Shown one piece after another: positions 1 to 6,126 of a stretch of DNA of 29,159 nt; the first letter of the stretch is position 1, and every line of letters starts with the position of its first letter. The notes beneath the pieces were generated by a model that did not search any database, had not been told where the DNA came from, and saw only the letters and a program-made list of their open reading frames with translations. Where the stretch lies: assembly GCA_031553615.1 (NCBI GenBank), contig JAVBLJ010000063.1:1-29159 (forward strand), given 5' to 3'. Made by a program: the position numbers and the translations under genes. This DNA comes from WQXF01 sp031553615. GTDB taxonomy: Bacteria > Bacillota > Clostridia > Christensenellales > Aristaeellaceae.

Positions 1-1
1 C

Positions 2-919
2 GTCGAGGCTGCGAGTGCGGTAGATAACATAGTGCTGTCTGGATATAGCGTAATGCAAAACGAACCGAATACGCTGCAATATTCCGTAGGAAATCCCTAC
101 GGAGAGGGCATCACGGAAAAAAGCGACCGCATTGGTACGAAACAAAACCTGCTTTTCACACCAGCTGATGCGGATTGGGAGGTCATCGCGGAGGATTGTC
201 CTATGTCTTTAAGGGACGCGATGGCGCTTTGCCGTTCTGAGATCGAGAAGTGCTTGGGGAAAGCGATGGCGGGGAACATCGTTCTTTCGCATGCCGCCGT
301 GCATGGGAGAATCTATCAACACAACAAAGCAACCGGTGAGTTTGGGCAACCGCTGACGAGTTCCGGCCTGTATGAACTGTACATTCGTCAATGCCTACAG
401 GGAATCCCTGTGCTCTTATCCCGTGGGGGTGAGTTCATGGCATCGCCGGCGGATGTCAAAACAGAGCGGATGGTTGCGCTGAGTAGCGACACCACATTTT
501 GGGCGAAATCTCCTCAGGATTTTTCGCTTTTCGCAGCGTTTGTGCAGGTTCAGGACGTGAAGCACGCCGATGTTCCGCTGGCATCCTTCGCAGATGTCAA
601 GCGCGCGCTAGAGGCGATGATCGCGGAAGGGAAACTCCGCAGCATACAAGCCTTGAGCCTGGGATATGTATTGTACTATGACCCTGCACGGGACGATATC
701 TGCTGGGCGGTGCCGACTTGGGTTTGTCAAGGCGATGTCTTTGAAGATGAGAAAGCGGAAGCGCCAACCCTGGCGATGGAGGACGGTGAGATGGAGACAT
801 ATCCGATGGAGAAAAATCTGTTAGTGCCCGCCCAGCACGGTCAAGTGGTCGATCCGTTTTCCACAGATCCAACCCGCCGCAATGCGCCGACGATCATTGC
901 GTGGGATGAGGTAAAGTAG
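2..919 (+). CDS. Unidentified protein, 5' end cut by the window edge
   Basis: The reading frame is open from base 2 through to a stop at 917-919, giving about 305 visible residues. A GTG at 32 could be read as a start, but no ribosome binding site precedes it and the frame stays open to the window edge, so I treat the gene as partial at its 5' end. The protein has no membrane segment in the visible part. Its C-terminal third reads like a compact beta-rich domain (LGYVLYYDPARDDICWAVP, about 85 residues from the end), followed by an acidic, proline-containing tail. I do not recognise the family with confidence; a weak resemblance to clostridial secreted proteins of the DUF6034 type is only an impression. 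It lies directly upstream of the tRNA promoter and is not obviously in an operon with it. Confidence 0.6.
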   Translation, partial: VEAASAVDNIVLSGYSVMQNEPNTLQYSVGNPYGEGITEKSDRIGTKQNLLFTPADADWEVIAEDCPMSLRDAMALCRSEIEKCLGKAMAGNIVLSHAAVHGRIYQHNKATGEFGQPLTSSGLYELYIRQCLQGIPVLLSRGGEFMASPADVKTERMVALSSDTTFWAKSPQDFSLFAAFVQVQDVKHADVPLASFADVKRALEAMIAEGKLRSIQALSLGYVLYYDPARDDICWAVPTWVCQGDVFEDEKAEAPTLAMEDGEMETYPMEKNLLVPAQHGQVVDPFSTDPTRRNAPTIIAWDEVK

Positions 920-965
920 TGGCGTCACCTATCGGCACCTCGATTCTTATGAATCACGGTCGCAC

Positions 966-994
966 TTGACTGACGCTGGGAGTAGAGTTAACAT
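966..994 (+). promoter_or_regulatory. Vegetative promoter of the tRNA-Ile gene
   Basis: A -35 box TTGACT (966-971) and a -10 box TAACAT (989-994) are separated by exactly 17 bases. Transcription would start near 1001, about 27 bases before the mature tRNA end. This is inferred from the sequence match only. Confidence 0.6.
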
Positions 995-1005
995 GTCGAT
1001 CGAGC

Positions 1006-1023
1006 GGGGGAGGCAACTCCCCC
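1006..1023 (+). other. GC-rich hairpin just upstream of the tRNA
   Basis: A perfect 7-bp stem GGGGGAG/CTCCCCC closes a GCAA loop of the GNRA type, four bases before the first base of the tRNA. There is no T-run, so it is not a standard terminator. If the predicted promoter is right it would form the 5' leader of the tRNA precursor. Confidence 0.55.
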
Positions 1024-1027
1024 ATAT

Positions 1028-1104
1028 GGGCCTTTAGCTCAGTTGGTTAGAGCACCTGGCTTATATCCAGATGGTCCGGGGTTCGAGTCCCTGAAGGCCT
1101 ACCA
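1028..1104 (+). tRNA. tRNA-Ile (anticodon UAU), CCA encoded
   Basis: The 77-base cloverleaf can be traced by hand: acceptor strands 1028-1034 and the seven bases before A73 at 1101, D-arm GCTC/GAGC, anticodon stem CCTGG/CCAGA, a 7-base loop CTTATAT, T-arm CGGGG/CCCTG with loop TTCGAGT, and a genome-encoded CCA (1102-1104). The anticodon in the loop is TAT, flanked by T33 and A37, and would read AUA isoleucine codons. Two positions are imperfect: a G-U pair at 1:72 and a C-A mismatch at the top of the anticodon stem (27:43). Most bacteria read AUA with a CAU-anticodon tRNA modified by TilS, so a UAU isoacceptor is uncommon. It stands alone between its own promoter and terminator. Confidence 0.88.
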
Positions 1105-1112
1105 CCTCAGCA

Positions 1113-1143
1113 GCGGGCAGATCGCAATGACTGCCTGCTTTTT
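1113..1143 (+). terminator. Rho-independent terminator of the tRNA
   Basis: An 8-bp stem GCGGGCAG/CTGCCTGC (one G-U pair) with a 10-base loop is followed by a run of five T. It begins eight bases after the encoded CCA. Confidence 0.8.
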
Positions 1144-1194
1144 CTATATTACACGAAAAGGAAAGATAACTGTTACCAAGAATCTGATATGATA

Positions 1195-1350
1195 CCAATT
1201 CCAATTAGGTTTTGCCAATAAGCCAGCGAGAGATTTTTACGTTCGACTAGGAGTCCGAAGGAGGCGTAGCCAGCAGCTACGCTGACCGAGGCACGACAAC
1301 GCCGATCGGAAAAGATCCGTTGGATTGTGGCAAAACGTAGTTGGAATTGG
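1195..1350. mobile_element. MITE-like element with 23-bp inverted repeats and TA flanks
   Basis: Bases 1195-1217 and 1328-1350 are inverted copies of each other with two mismatches in 23 bases (ends CCAATTCCAATT and AATTGGAATTGG). Each end is flanked by TA (1193-1194 and 1351-1352), as expected for a TA target duplication of the IS630/Tc1-mariner type. The 110-base interior has no gene and contains further foldback pairing, including a perfect 7-bp hairpin GCGTAGC/GCTACGC at 1264-1282. The right end abuts the truncated start of the cyclotransferase pseudogene. The family assignment is inference; a partner transposase is not in the window. Confidence 0.7.
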
Positions 1351-1352
1351 TA

Positions 1353-1771
1353 TTACAATGTGGCTTACGAGATGGCGCGACGTTGCCCGACGGCGGTGCA
1401 TTTCGCCCACGGGGTTCTACCCGGCCACAAGCTCCGCTTTCGTGGGCTGAACGGTTCGGCGGTAGCCACGGTGGAGCGGGCGGAAAACGGACAAGTGCCG
1501 GTGAAGATCTGGGCGATCCAGCCGGACGATTTGGAGAGCCTGGACCATTACGAGGACTGGCCCACGCTTTACCGCCGCGAGACCATGCGATTTCGTCTGA
1601 AGGGCGGCGGCGAGACTAAAGCGCTGGTATATATCATGAACCCCGGCCGCAAGCTGGCGCGCCGTCCCTCGGATATTTCCGTACCATTCAGGAGGGCTAC
1701 GCCTCTGCTGGGTTGCCATCGACACGCTGGTTCGGGCGGTCCAGCGTTCCATGCCGGAGCAAAAGAAATGA
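1353..1771 (+). pseudogene. Gamma-glutamylcyclotransferase-like (AIG2 fold) pseudogene
   Basis: Starting immediately at the right end of the MITE-like element, the frame encodes EMARRCPTAV and then AVATVERAENGQVPVKIWAI, QPDDLESLDHYEDWPTLYRR and YIMNPGR, which are the conserved segments of small AIG2/gamma-glutamylcyclotransferase-like proteins. The N-terminal substrate loop of the family (a YGSN motif) is missing, replaced by the element. After residue 'RPS' near 1675 the homology jumps frame to GYFRTIQEGYASAGLP and then jumps again to DTLVRAVQRSMPEQKK, which ends at a TGA at 1769-1771. Thus the gene has a lost start and two frameshifts and cannot make a functional enzyme. The continuous frame that runs on to a stop near 1800 is an artefact of the shifts. 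Similar genes are common on mobile DNA of gut Firmicutes; that origin here is inferred. Confidence 0.8.
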
Positions 1772-1828
1772 CTTGCTTTATATCTCGACTTGAGGGATAG
1801 ATAGAAAATCCGATGAGGAGGCGAAATC

Positions 1829-2083
1829 ATGAACCCCCACAACGGATATTGTCAGTACCGCCCAGGCTATGGATTTTCAGAAGGAGCTGCTGGCCGATCG
1901 CATCGCCGCGCGGGCGTCACGGTATTAGGGAACGACGGCCTAGATACAATTTGTTTTTGCACTTCACCTAAATCTGCATTTACAGTATGGTATCAGGACC
2001 ATCCGCTAACCTCTGTTTACATATTTCACGATAATCCTGACGTGCCGTATCCATCAAAGAAGGAAGTCTGGAAAATACTATAA
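1829..2083 (+). CDS. Unidentified short ORF, probably a gene remnant
   Basis: An ATG at 1829 is preceded by a good ribosome binding site (GAGGAGG, spaced 8 bases), so a real gene once started here, probably in an operon with the broken cyclotransferase upstream. The 84-residue frame is not convincing as one protein: the first part is GC-rich and the second half (after about 1930) is AT-rich with a different composition. In another frame, 1869-1928 reads MDFQKELLADRIAARASRY before a stop, which looks more protein-like than the main frame. I read this as a decayed gene or a junction between two pieces of DNA. No family is recognised. Confidence 0.3.
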   Translation: MNPHNGYCQYRPGYGFSEGAAGRSHRRAGVTVLGNDGLDTICFCTSPKSAFTVWYQDHPLTSVYIFHDNPDVPYPSKKEVWKIL

Positions 2084-2142
2084 AACCGGGCCTGACGGGT
2101 CTTCCTCTTTTATCTTCGAACGCAACGTTTAGCATAAGCACT

Positions 2143-2186
2143 TTTCACGCTTGCGCCCCGCCATCCGACCGAGCGCAAGCGTGAAA
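2143..2186. repeat. 14-bp perfect inverted repeat (hairpin)
   Basis: TTTCACGCTTGCGC at 2143-2156 is repeated in inverted orientation at 2173-2186 with a 16-base loop. It lies just past the stop of the leftward GNAT gene at 2194, where it could stall transcription, but there is no T-run on either strand. It may equally be the end of a mobile segment. Confidence 0.6.
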
Positions 2187-2193
2187 GCGTTTA

Positions 2194-2769
2194 CTAACGA
2201 AGGTCATCTGGTATTCTTGATAACATTACCATGGTTCTAAAACTGTTCCCGTTATGTTTGTAGTGACAAAAATTGCGTAGAGTGCCTTCTTTAGAAAACC
2301 CTGCCTTTTCGAATGCTCGTATTGAGCCAATGTTCTCAGGAACCACCTGCGCCTGTACTCGCCTTAGATCCATATTGCTTAAGGCATATCGACTTGCGCA
2401 CTCAATTGCTTCTGTAGCAAAACCTTTGCTCCAGTAGTTATGCGCAATGTCTATACCTATATCCATGATCCGTCCCGCAGAATCGTTTCCTTGCGGCAAA
2501 AAGAGATAAACGCCGCCAATCATTTTGTTTTCAGCTTTGAACACAATGCCCCAGCGAATGAACTGCTTGGAAGCATAGGCATCATTTCGCCACATATCGA
2601 CAACGAACTTCACTTCTTCATATTCATGCGGAAACCCATCCGTATAAATGAAGTCCTCTTTGTTCTTTGCATAATCAAAAATATCATCAGCATCAGAAAT
2701 TTCGAGTTGACGTAGTAATAGCCGTTCCGTCTCAAGAGTCGGGAAAACGGCAAATGCATTCTCGTACAT
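2194..2769 (-). CDS. GNAT-family N-acetyltransferase, RimJ/RimL-like
   Basis: The 191-residue protein has the layout of RimJ/RimL-type acetyltransferases that use acetyl-CoA to acetylate protein N-termini or small amines. Visible marks are the N-terminal strand TERLLLRQLEISDADDIF, a central GGVYLF strand, the segment IDIAHNYWSKGFATEAIECA that contains the acetyl-CoA loop, and the C-terminal signature ENIGSIRAFEKAGFSKEG. I chose the ATG at 2769 because GGGAGGG lies seven bases upstream; seven extra codons upstream are unlikely to be used. The gene is clearly AT-richer than its neighbours and sits between decayed genes, suggesting acquisition by transfer. A perfect hairpin follows the stop. The substrate cannot be predicted. 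Confidence 0.88.
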   Translation of the reverse strand: MYENAFAVFPTLETERLLLRQLEISDADDIFDYAKNKEDFIYTDGFPHEYEEVKFVVDMWRNDAYASKQFIRWGIVFKAENKMIGGVYLFLPQGNDSAGRIMDIGIDIAHNYWSKGFATEAIECASRYALSNMDLRRVQAQVVPENIGSIRAFEKAGFSKEGTLRNFCHYKHNGNSFRTMVMLSRIPDDLR

Positions 2770-2869
2770 GGCAAACCCTCCCGCACACAATGCAGATACT
2801 GTTCAAACTATGTGGCGAGTATACCATAGCTAGGCTACAGAGGCAACAGTTCACCCCATCGCCCTCGCA

Positions 2870-3051
2870 ATCTGCCGGAACTACCGCTTCGCCTTCCTCC
2901 GCATGACCTTGATGCCATGGGGGTGAAAAGCGCTTTTCGTCGAAATGTGTTTGACGTGGCCTCAGGTGAGGTCGCCGGTGCCTTGATCGTGCTTTAGCAC
3001 AATATCTACCAGTGCGCCGATCGCAATGCTGCCGCGGTTTTGTCCGTTCAT
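2870..3051 (-). pseudogene. ywbE: ywbE (DUF2196) pseudogene
   Basis: Read leftward from an ATG at 3049-3051, the sequence encodes MNGQNRGSIAIG and VDIVLKHDQGTGDLT, then a TGA stop, then in the same frame HVKHISTKSAFHPHGIKV. These are the start, middle and hallmark HPHGIKV motif of the small YwbE/DUF2196 proteins of Firmicutes. The TGA replaces the arginine codon of the family's TRG motif and is one base change from CGA. After HGIKV the frame also shifts (an EEGEAV-like tail appears in another frame). The start overlaps the stop of the YaiI/YqxD gene in an ATGA arrangement, so the pair was a translationally coupled operon before this gene decayed. The function of YwbE is not established. Confidence 0.85.
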
Positions 3052-3488
3052 CCGATCCCCTCCGTTAGCAGCCGCTCCAGCATCCGCTCAAAAGCAGCAT
3101 CCTGATCCGGCGTTCGTTTGGCCGGGCCGCGCAATCTGCCGCCTCCGCGCCGAATCTTCTGCGCCGTGTGCCGCGCCAGCAGCAGGGCATCTATATTCTG
3201 ATCGCTGTATACCATACCGTCCTGGCTGACTGGGATGGCCCGCTTCGCAAGGCACATCGCAGCCAAGCCGTAATCCTGCGTCACCGCCACATCCCCGGGA
3301 TGCAATCGGTTAACCAGTGCAAAATCCACGCTGTCCGCGCCCTTGGAAACGGTGATCGTCGTTGCGCCCTGCTTTTCGAACACATGCGCCGTATCACAGA
3401 GGATGACGCACGGGATGCTATGCCTTCGGGCGATTCTCACCGTTATGTCTACGACAGGGCAACCATCCGCGTCGATATAAACTGTCAT
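3048..3488 (-). CDS. yaiI: YaiI/YqxD (DUF188, UPF0178) family protein
   Basis: The 146-residue protein is full length for the family. It opens with the hallmark MTVYIDADGCPVVD, followed by CDTAHVF, a conserved VSKGADSVDFALVNRL segment, a GDVAVTQDYGLAA motif and the basic RRGGGRLRGP segment near the C-terminus. These features resemble PIN-like nuclease folds with clustered acidic residues (D7, D9, and the aspartates of GADSVD and TQDYG), so a metal-dependent nuclease role is possible but not proven. The ATG at 3488 follows GGAGGGGGCA at a suitable distance. Its stop overlaps the ATG of the ywbE pseudogene. A TATACT -10 box lies 29-34 bases upstream of the start, inside a short inverted repeat. 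Confidence 0.92.
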   Translation of the reverse strand: MTVYIDADGCPVVDITVRIARRHSIPCVILCDTAHVFEKQGATTITVSKGADSVDFALVNRLHPGDVAVTQDYGLAAMCLAKRAIPVSQDGMVYSDQNIDALLLARHTAQKIRRGGGRLRGPAKRTPDQDAAFERMLERLLTEGIG

Positions 3489-3508
3489 TGCCCCCTCCGA
3501 TCCCGGCC

Positions 3509-3532
3509 CGCCACAAAGTATAAAACGTGGCG
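3509..3532 (-). promoter_or_regulatory. Promoter -10 region within an inverted repeat, yaiI
   Basis: On the minus strand TATACT (complement of 3517-3522) lies 17 bases from a weak TGGCAG -35 box. The -10 box is enclosed by the inverted repeat CGCCAC (3509-3514) and GTGGCG (3527-3532), a geometry that would suit a repressor site, although a 6-bp repeat can arise by chance. Confidence 0.4.
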
Positions 3533-3707
3533 TTCCCTACTGCCATTTTAGCATGGTGAAAAACAATAGGCAATTTGTTTCAGCCTTTGCAGCTTTGTGG
3601 GACTACTATGCCGATCCGCTTATTCACATCGCTCAAGCGATCGCAAGAGGCTTCATGACCAGGCTGGAAATCTGCAGCGCCCTCCATTGCGCGTCTTTAC
3701 AACTAAA

Positions 3708-3864
3708 GGGCATGAGATTGCTGGAGTCAACACCTCAAAGCTCCGAAAAAGCTCGGCTTTCGATGACCTCCGTCATCGTTGTCATATCGGATAATGTATA
3801 CAGAGCTTGTGCTGGCTTGCGCCAGTTCGTCCGTCAGCGCCGATAACGTCATCTGCTTATTCAT
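3708..3864 (-). pseudogene. IS5-type transposase remnant
   Basis: Read leftward from an ATG at 3864 the sequence gives MNKQMTLSALTDELAQA, a typical N-terminus of gut-Firmicute IS5-like transposases, then breaks. In an adjacent frame it continues as LYTLSDMTTMTEVIESRAFS, then EL, an in-frame stop and GVDSSNLMP. That second segment is the conserved N-terminal DUF772 region, in which the family normally has SRAFSEFCGVDSSNQVP. Roughly fifty codons that usually separate the two segments are missing and there is a premature stop and a frame change. No catalytic DDE residues remain. The rest of the interval 3490-4030 has no convincing gene. This is a fossil of an insertion sequence. Confidence 0.8.
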
Positions 3865-4032
3865 GCCTTCATTATACAGTTCTTGGCTCGTTTGTTTTGT
3901 GCGGTGCTGCCCTTGATTTCTCAAGATTTCCGGCCCCTCTAGGGCTGTTCCAAATGGACTGATTTCCCGCATTATTCCGCATCGTTCCCCGAAGGGTGAA
4001 AGACTCGGAAAGCGGCATTCCAAAACAAGCTT

Positions 4033-4061
4033 TTGTGCCAGGGCAAAGTATGGTACAATTA
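4033..4061 (+). promoter_or_regulatory. Probable promoter of the membrane glycosyltransferase
   Basis: TTTTGT near 4033 and TACAAT ending near 4061 are spaced by about 17 bases, with the start codon at 4093 preceded by GAGGAGGG. The -35 match is weak; the -10 is good. Confidence 0.45.
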
Positions 4062-4092
4062 CACCATTCTTCGGAGCCGCTGAGGAGGGTTT

Positions 4093-6042
4093 ATGGTTAT
4101 CATATTGTGCGTCGCTTGGAGCCTCATATACCTCATCCGCCTGGGGCAAGGGCAGAAAAAAATCCGCGCGGCGCTGGATGCGACGGTTTGTTTTAGCACG
4201 CTAACGGTGCTGGGCTGTGAGGGGCTCAGCCTGCTAAAGGCATGCAAGGCCCTGCCTTTGTTCCTGTTCTGGTTGGTGATGTGCGCCCTCCTTGCCGCGA
4301 TCGGATACAAAGCGCTGATCGCAGGCTGGCAGCGGCTCTGCGAATCGCGTACGTCGCGCATCCGTTGGTATGCCTGGATCGGCGGGGCGATCATTGCCGT
4401 GTTCGCGCTGGGCACGCTGCTCTGCGCCGTGCTCTACCCACCCATGAATTACGATAGCCTAACCTACCACATGACCCGCGTGTTTTTCTGGTTCAAGAAC
4501 AGCTCGGTGTTCGGTTACCCGACCCAGGCTAAGCGGCAGCTCACCGGCGGGCCGCTCAACGCGATGTACATTCTACAGCTGGTATTGCTTACCGGCGGAG
4601 ATCGGCTTGCCAACCTCGCGCACTGGTTTGCCTACCTGGGCGCGATCCTGGCGGTGGCGGGTATCGCCGCGGAGCTGGGTGCGGGCCCGCGCGGGCGCTG
4701 GATCGCCGCCATACTGGCTGCAACGACGCAGCTCGCCATCCTGCAGGCCTCCACGACCCAAAACGACCTGCTCGCCGCCTTCTGGGGCCTGGTGCCGCTG
4801 TACTACCTATGCGTATACTGGCGCGGCTTACCCGCCACGCGAGGCGCACGCCTAGGTTGGGCGGTGGGCATAGGCTGCGCGGTAGGCTTGGCGATTGCAA
4901 GCAAACTCACCGCTCTCTATGTGCTCGCACCGTTCGCGCTGCTGACCTTCGCGCTCATGCTCAAGCGCCGTGCGTGGAAGGACATCGGCACGCTGGTTGC
5001 GCCGGTCCTGATCTGCACGCTGCTGGTGAGCGGAGGTTCCCTCCTGCAAAACGCTGACTTTACCGGGGGCGATGCCCTCATGCTCAACTCCTCTGGATTG
5101 GTCAAACGCGATCAACAAGTCGTCCGTCCGCAGCAAACGATTATGCAAGGAAGCATGATCATCGCCAACAGCGTAAGCGGCTGGCCGGTGAATCGGCTCA
5201 ACAGGTTCATCGACCGCGGCATAGCGAAGCTCAGCGACTGGCTGGATGTGCCGACGGACGATCCCGCTATTTCTTCGGGAGTATTTGCCGCGGCGCTCCA
5301 AAACGCACAATCGCACGACACGCGCACTTCCCCAATGCATTCGGCCTGGGTGTATGTTTCATTGGCCATCTTGCTGCTCTATGCACTATTTCGCAGGAAG
5401 GGCCGAACCTTTTGTGCCGCGTATGCCCTCGCCATCGTCGCCGCCATCCTTGCTTCTTCGCTGCTCAAGCGATGGTTCACCTCCACCCCCCGCTACATGC
5501 TGCCTGTGCTGATGGCGGCGCTTCCGCTAATTCCGATCGTATGGCGGAAGGGCCGCGTGATGCGAGGAATGGCCTGCTGCGGCCTTCTGGCGACGCTGAC
5601 ATTGGGCGGTATGTCGATGCTGCAAAACACCGCTCAGCCCCTGCTTCCCGCTGCCAATCCCCAAGAGGCCGGGCGGCACACCTATTCGTACGACGACCTG
5701 CGCGCGGTAGGCATGGGCTCGGACCCTGCCAAGCTCGAAGCTTTTGAAGATCAGGTTCGCACCCTGGGCGCGACCAGCATCGGCATAGAACAGTACCGCA
5801 AATCCGGCGCGATCTATCCGTTCCTCACGATGTGGTGGGACAGGAAATACGACGTGCGGTACATAAACGCATCGATATTGCCCGAGCGCGAGGACCCAGC
5901 GTTCGTGCCCGATATTATTCTGGCTATCGACAAATGGGAGGGCGCGCCCGAAACCATGGAATACCACGGCACCACCTACGTGAAGACATTCTATGTAGGA
6001 ACCATGATCAACTCCGCCTACGTATACATCCCCAAAAAATAG
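4093..6042 (+). CDS. GT39-like membrane glycosyltransferase (GT-C fold)
   Basis: The 649-residue protein has many hydrophobic segments, starting with one at residues 1-17 and continuing through about residue 500, followed by a soluble C-terminal domain of about 130 residues. The segment MNYDSLTYHMTRVFFW (D121 near the start of the first large outer loop) and the following QLTGGPLNAMYILQ and GGDRLANLAHWFAYLG motifs match GT39-like, GT-C-fold enzymes that transfer sugars from polyprenyl-phosphate donors on the outer face of the membrane. The acidic residue in the first loop is the expected catalytic base. The ATG at 4093 follows GAGGAGGG at a short distance. The gene stands alone between a weak promoter and a bidirectional terminator, so the acceptor (wall polymer, lipid or protein) cannot be told from context. 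Confidence 0.82.
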   Translation: MVIILCVAWSLIYLIRLGQGQKKIRAALDATVCFSTLTVLGCEGLSLLKACKALPLFLFWLVMCALLAAIGYKALIAGWQRLCESRTSRIRWYAWIGGAIIAVFALGTLLCAVLYPPMNYDSLTYHMTRVFFWFKNSSVFGYPTQAKRQLTGGPLNAMYILQLVLLTGGDRLANLAHWFAYLGAILAVAGIAAELGAGPRGRWIAAILAATTQLAILQASTTQNDLLAAFWGLVPLYYLCVYWRGLPATRGARLGWAVGIGCAVGLAIASKLTALYVLAPFALLTFALMLKRRAWKDIGTLVAPVLICTLLVSGGSLLQNADFTGGDALMLNSSGLVKRDQQVVRPQQTIMQGSMIIANSVSGWPVNRLNRFIDRGIAKLSDWLDVPTDDPAISSGVFAAALQNAQSHDTRTSPMHSAWVYVSLAILLLYALFRRKGRTFCAAYALAIVAAILASSLLKRWFTSTPRYMLPVLMAALPLIPIVWRKGRVMRGMACCGLLATLTLGGMSMLQNTAQPLLPAANPQEAGRHTYSYDDLRAVGMGSDPAKLEAFEDQVRTLGATSIGIEQYRKSGAIYPFLTMWWDRKYDVRYINASILPEREDPAFVPDIILAIDKWEGAPETMEYHGTTYVKTFYVGTMINSAYVYIPKK

Positions 6043-6068
6043 TAGTATATACGCCGCGTTTGCTGCAT

Positions 6069-6116
6069 CACAAAGCCCGCATTCCCGCTCGCATGCAGGA
6101 AACGCGGGCTTTTGTG
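6069..6116. terminator. Bidirectional terminator between the glycosyltransferase and ypeB
   Basis: CACAAAGCCCGC (6069-6080) pairs with GCGGGCTTTTGTG (6104-6116) around a 23-base loop. The T-run on the plus strand and the A-rich left arm let it act for both converging genes. Confidence 0.7.
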
Positions 6117-6126
6117 TGCGGTCAGG

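Noticed and set aside
1327..1800. An intact 157-codon protein starting inside the right inverted repeat
   Set aside because: Its first codons come from the mobile element and its last forty from the wrong frame; homology follows three frames, so it is a pseudogene.
2118..2200. Integron attC site around the 14-bp hairpin
   Set aside because: The flanking GTTTAGC and TACTAAC do not obey the inverse core-site pattern, there is no integrase, and the neighbours do not form a cassette array.
2870..3051. Reading the in-frame TGA of ywbE as selenocysteine or as a recoded codon
   Set aside because: The residue replaced is a conserved arginine, the tail is also frameshifted, and TGA ends many intact genes here, for example yaiI, spoIIR-type neighbours and the pilin-like gene.
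3569..3960. Terminal inverted repeats of the IS5 remnant (GGCTGTTCCAAAT near 3943 and a weak counterpart near 3570)
   Set aside because: The two sequences match at only about 12 of 17 positions and are oriented away from the transposase fragment, so they do not define the element.
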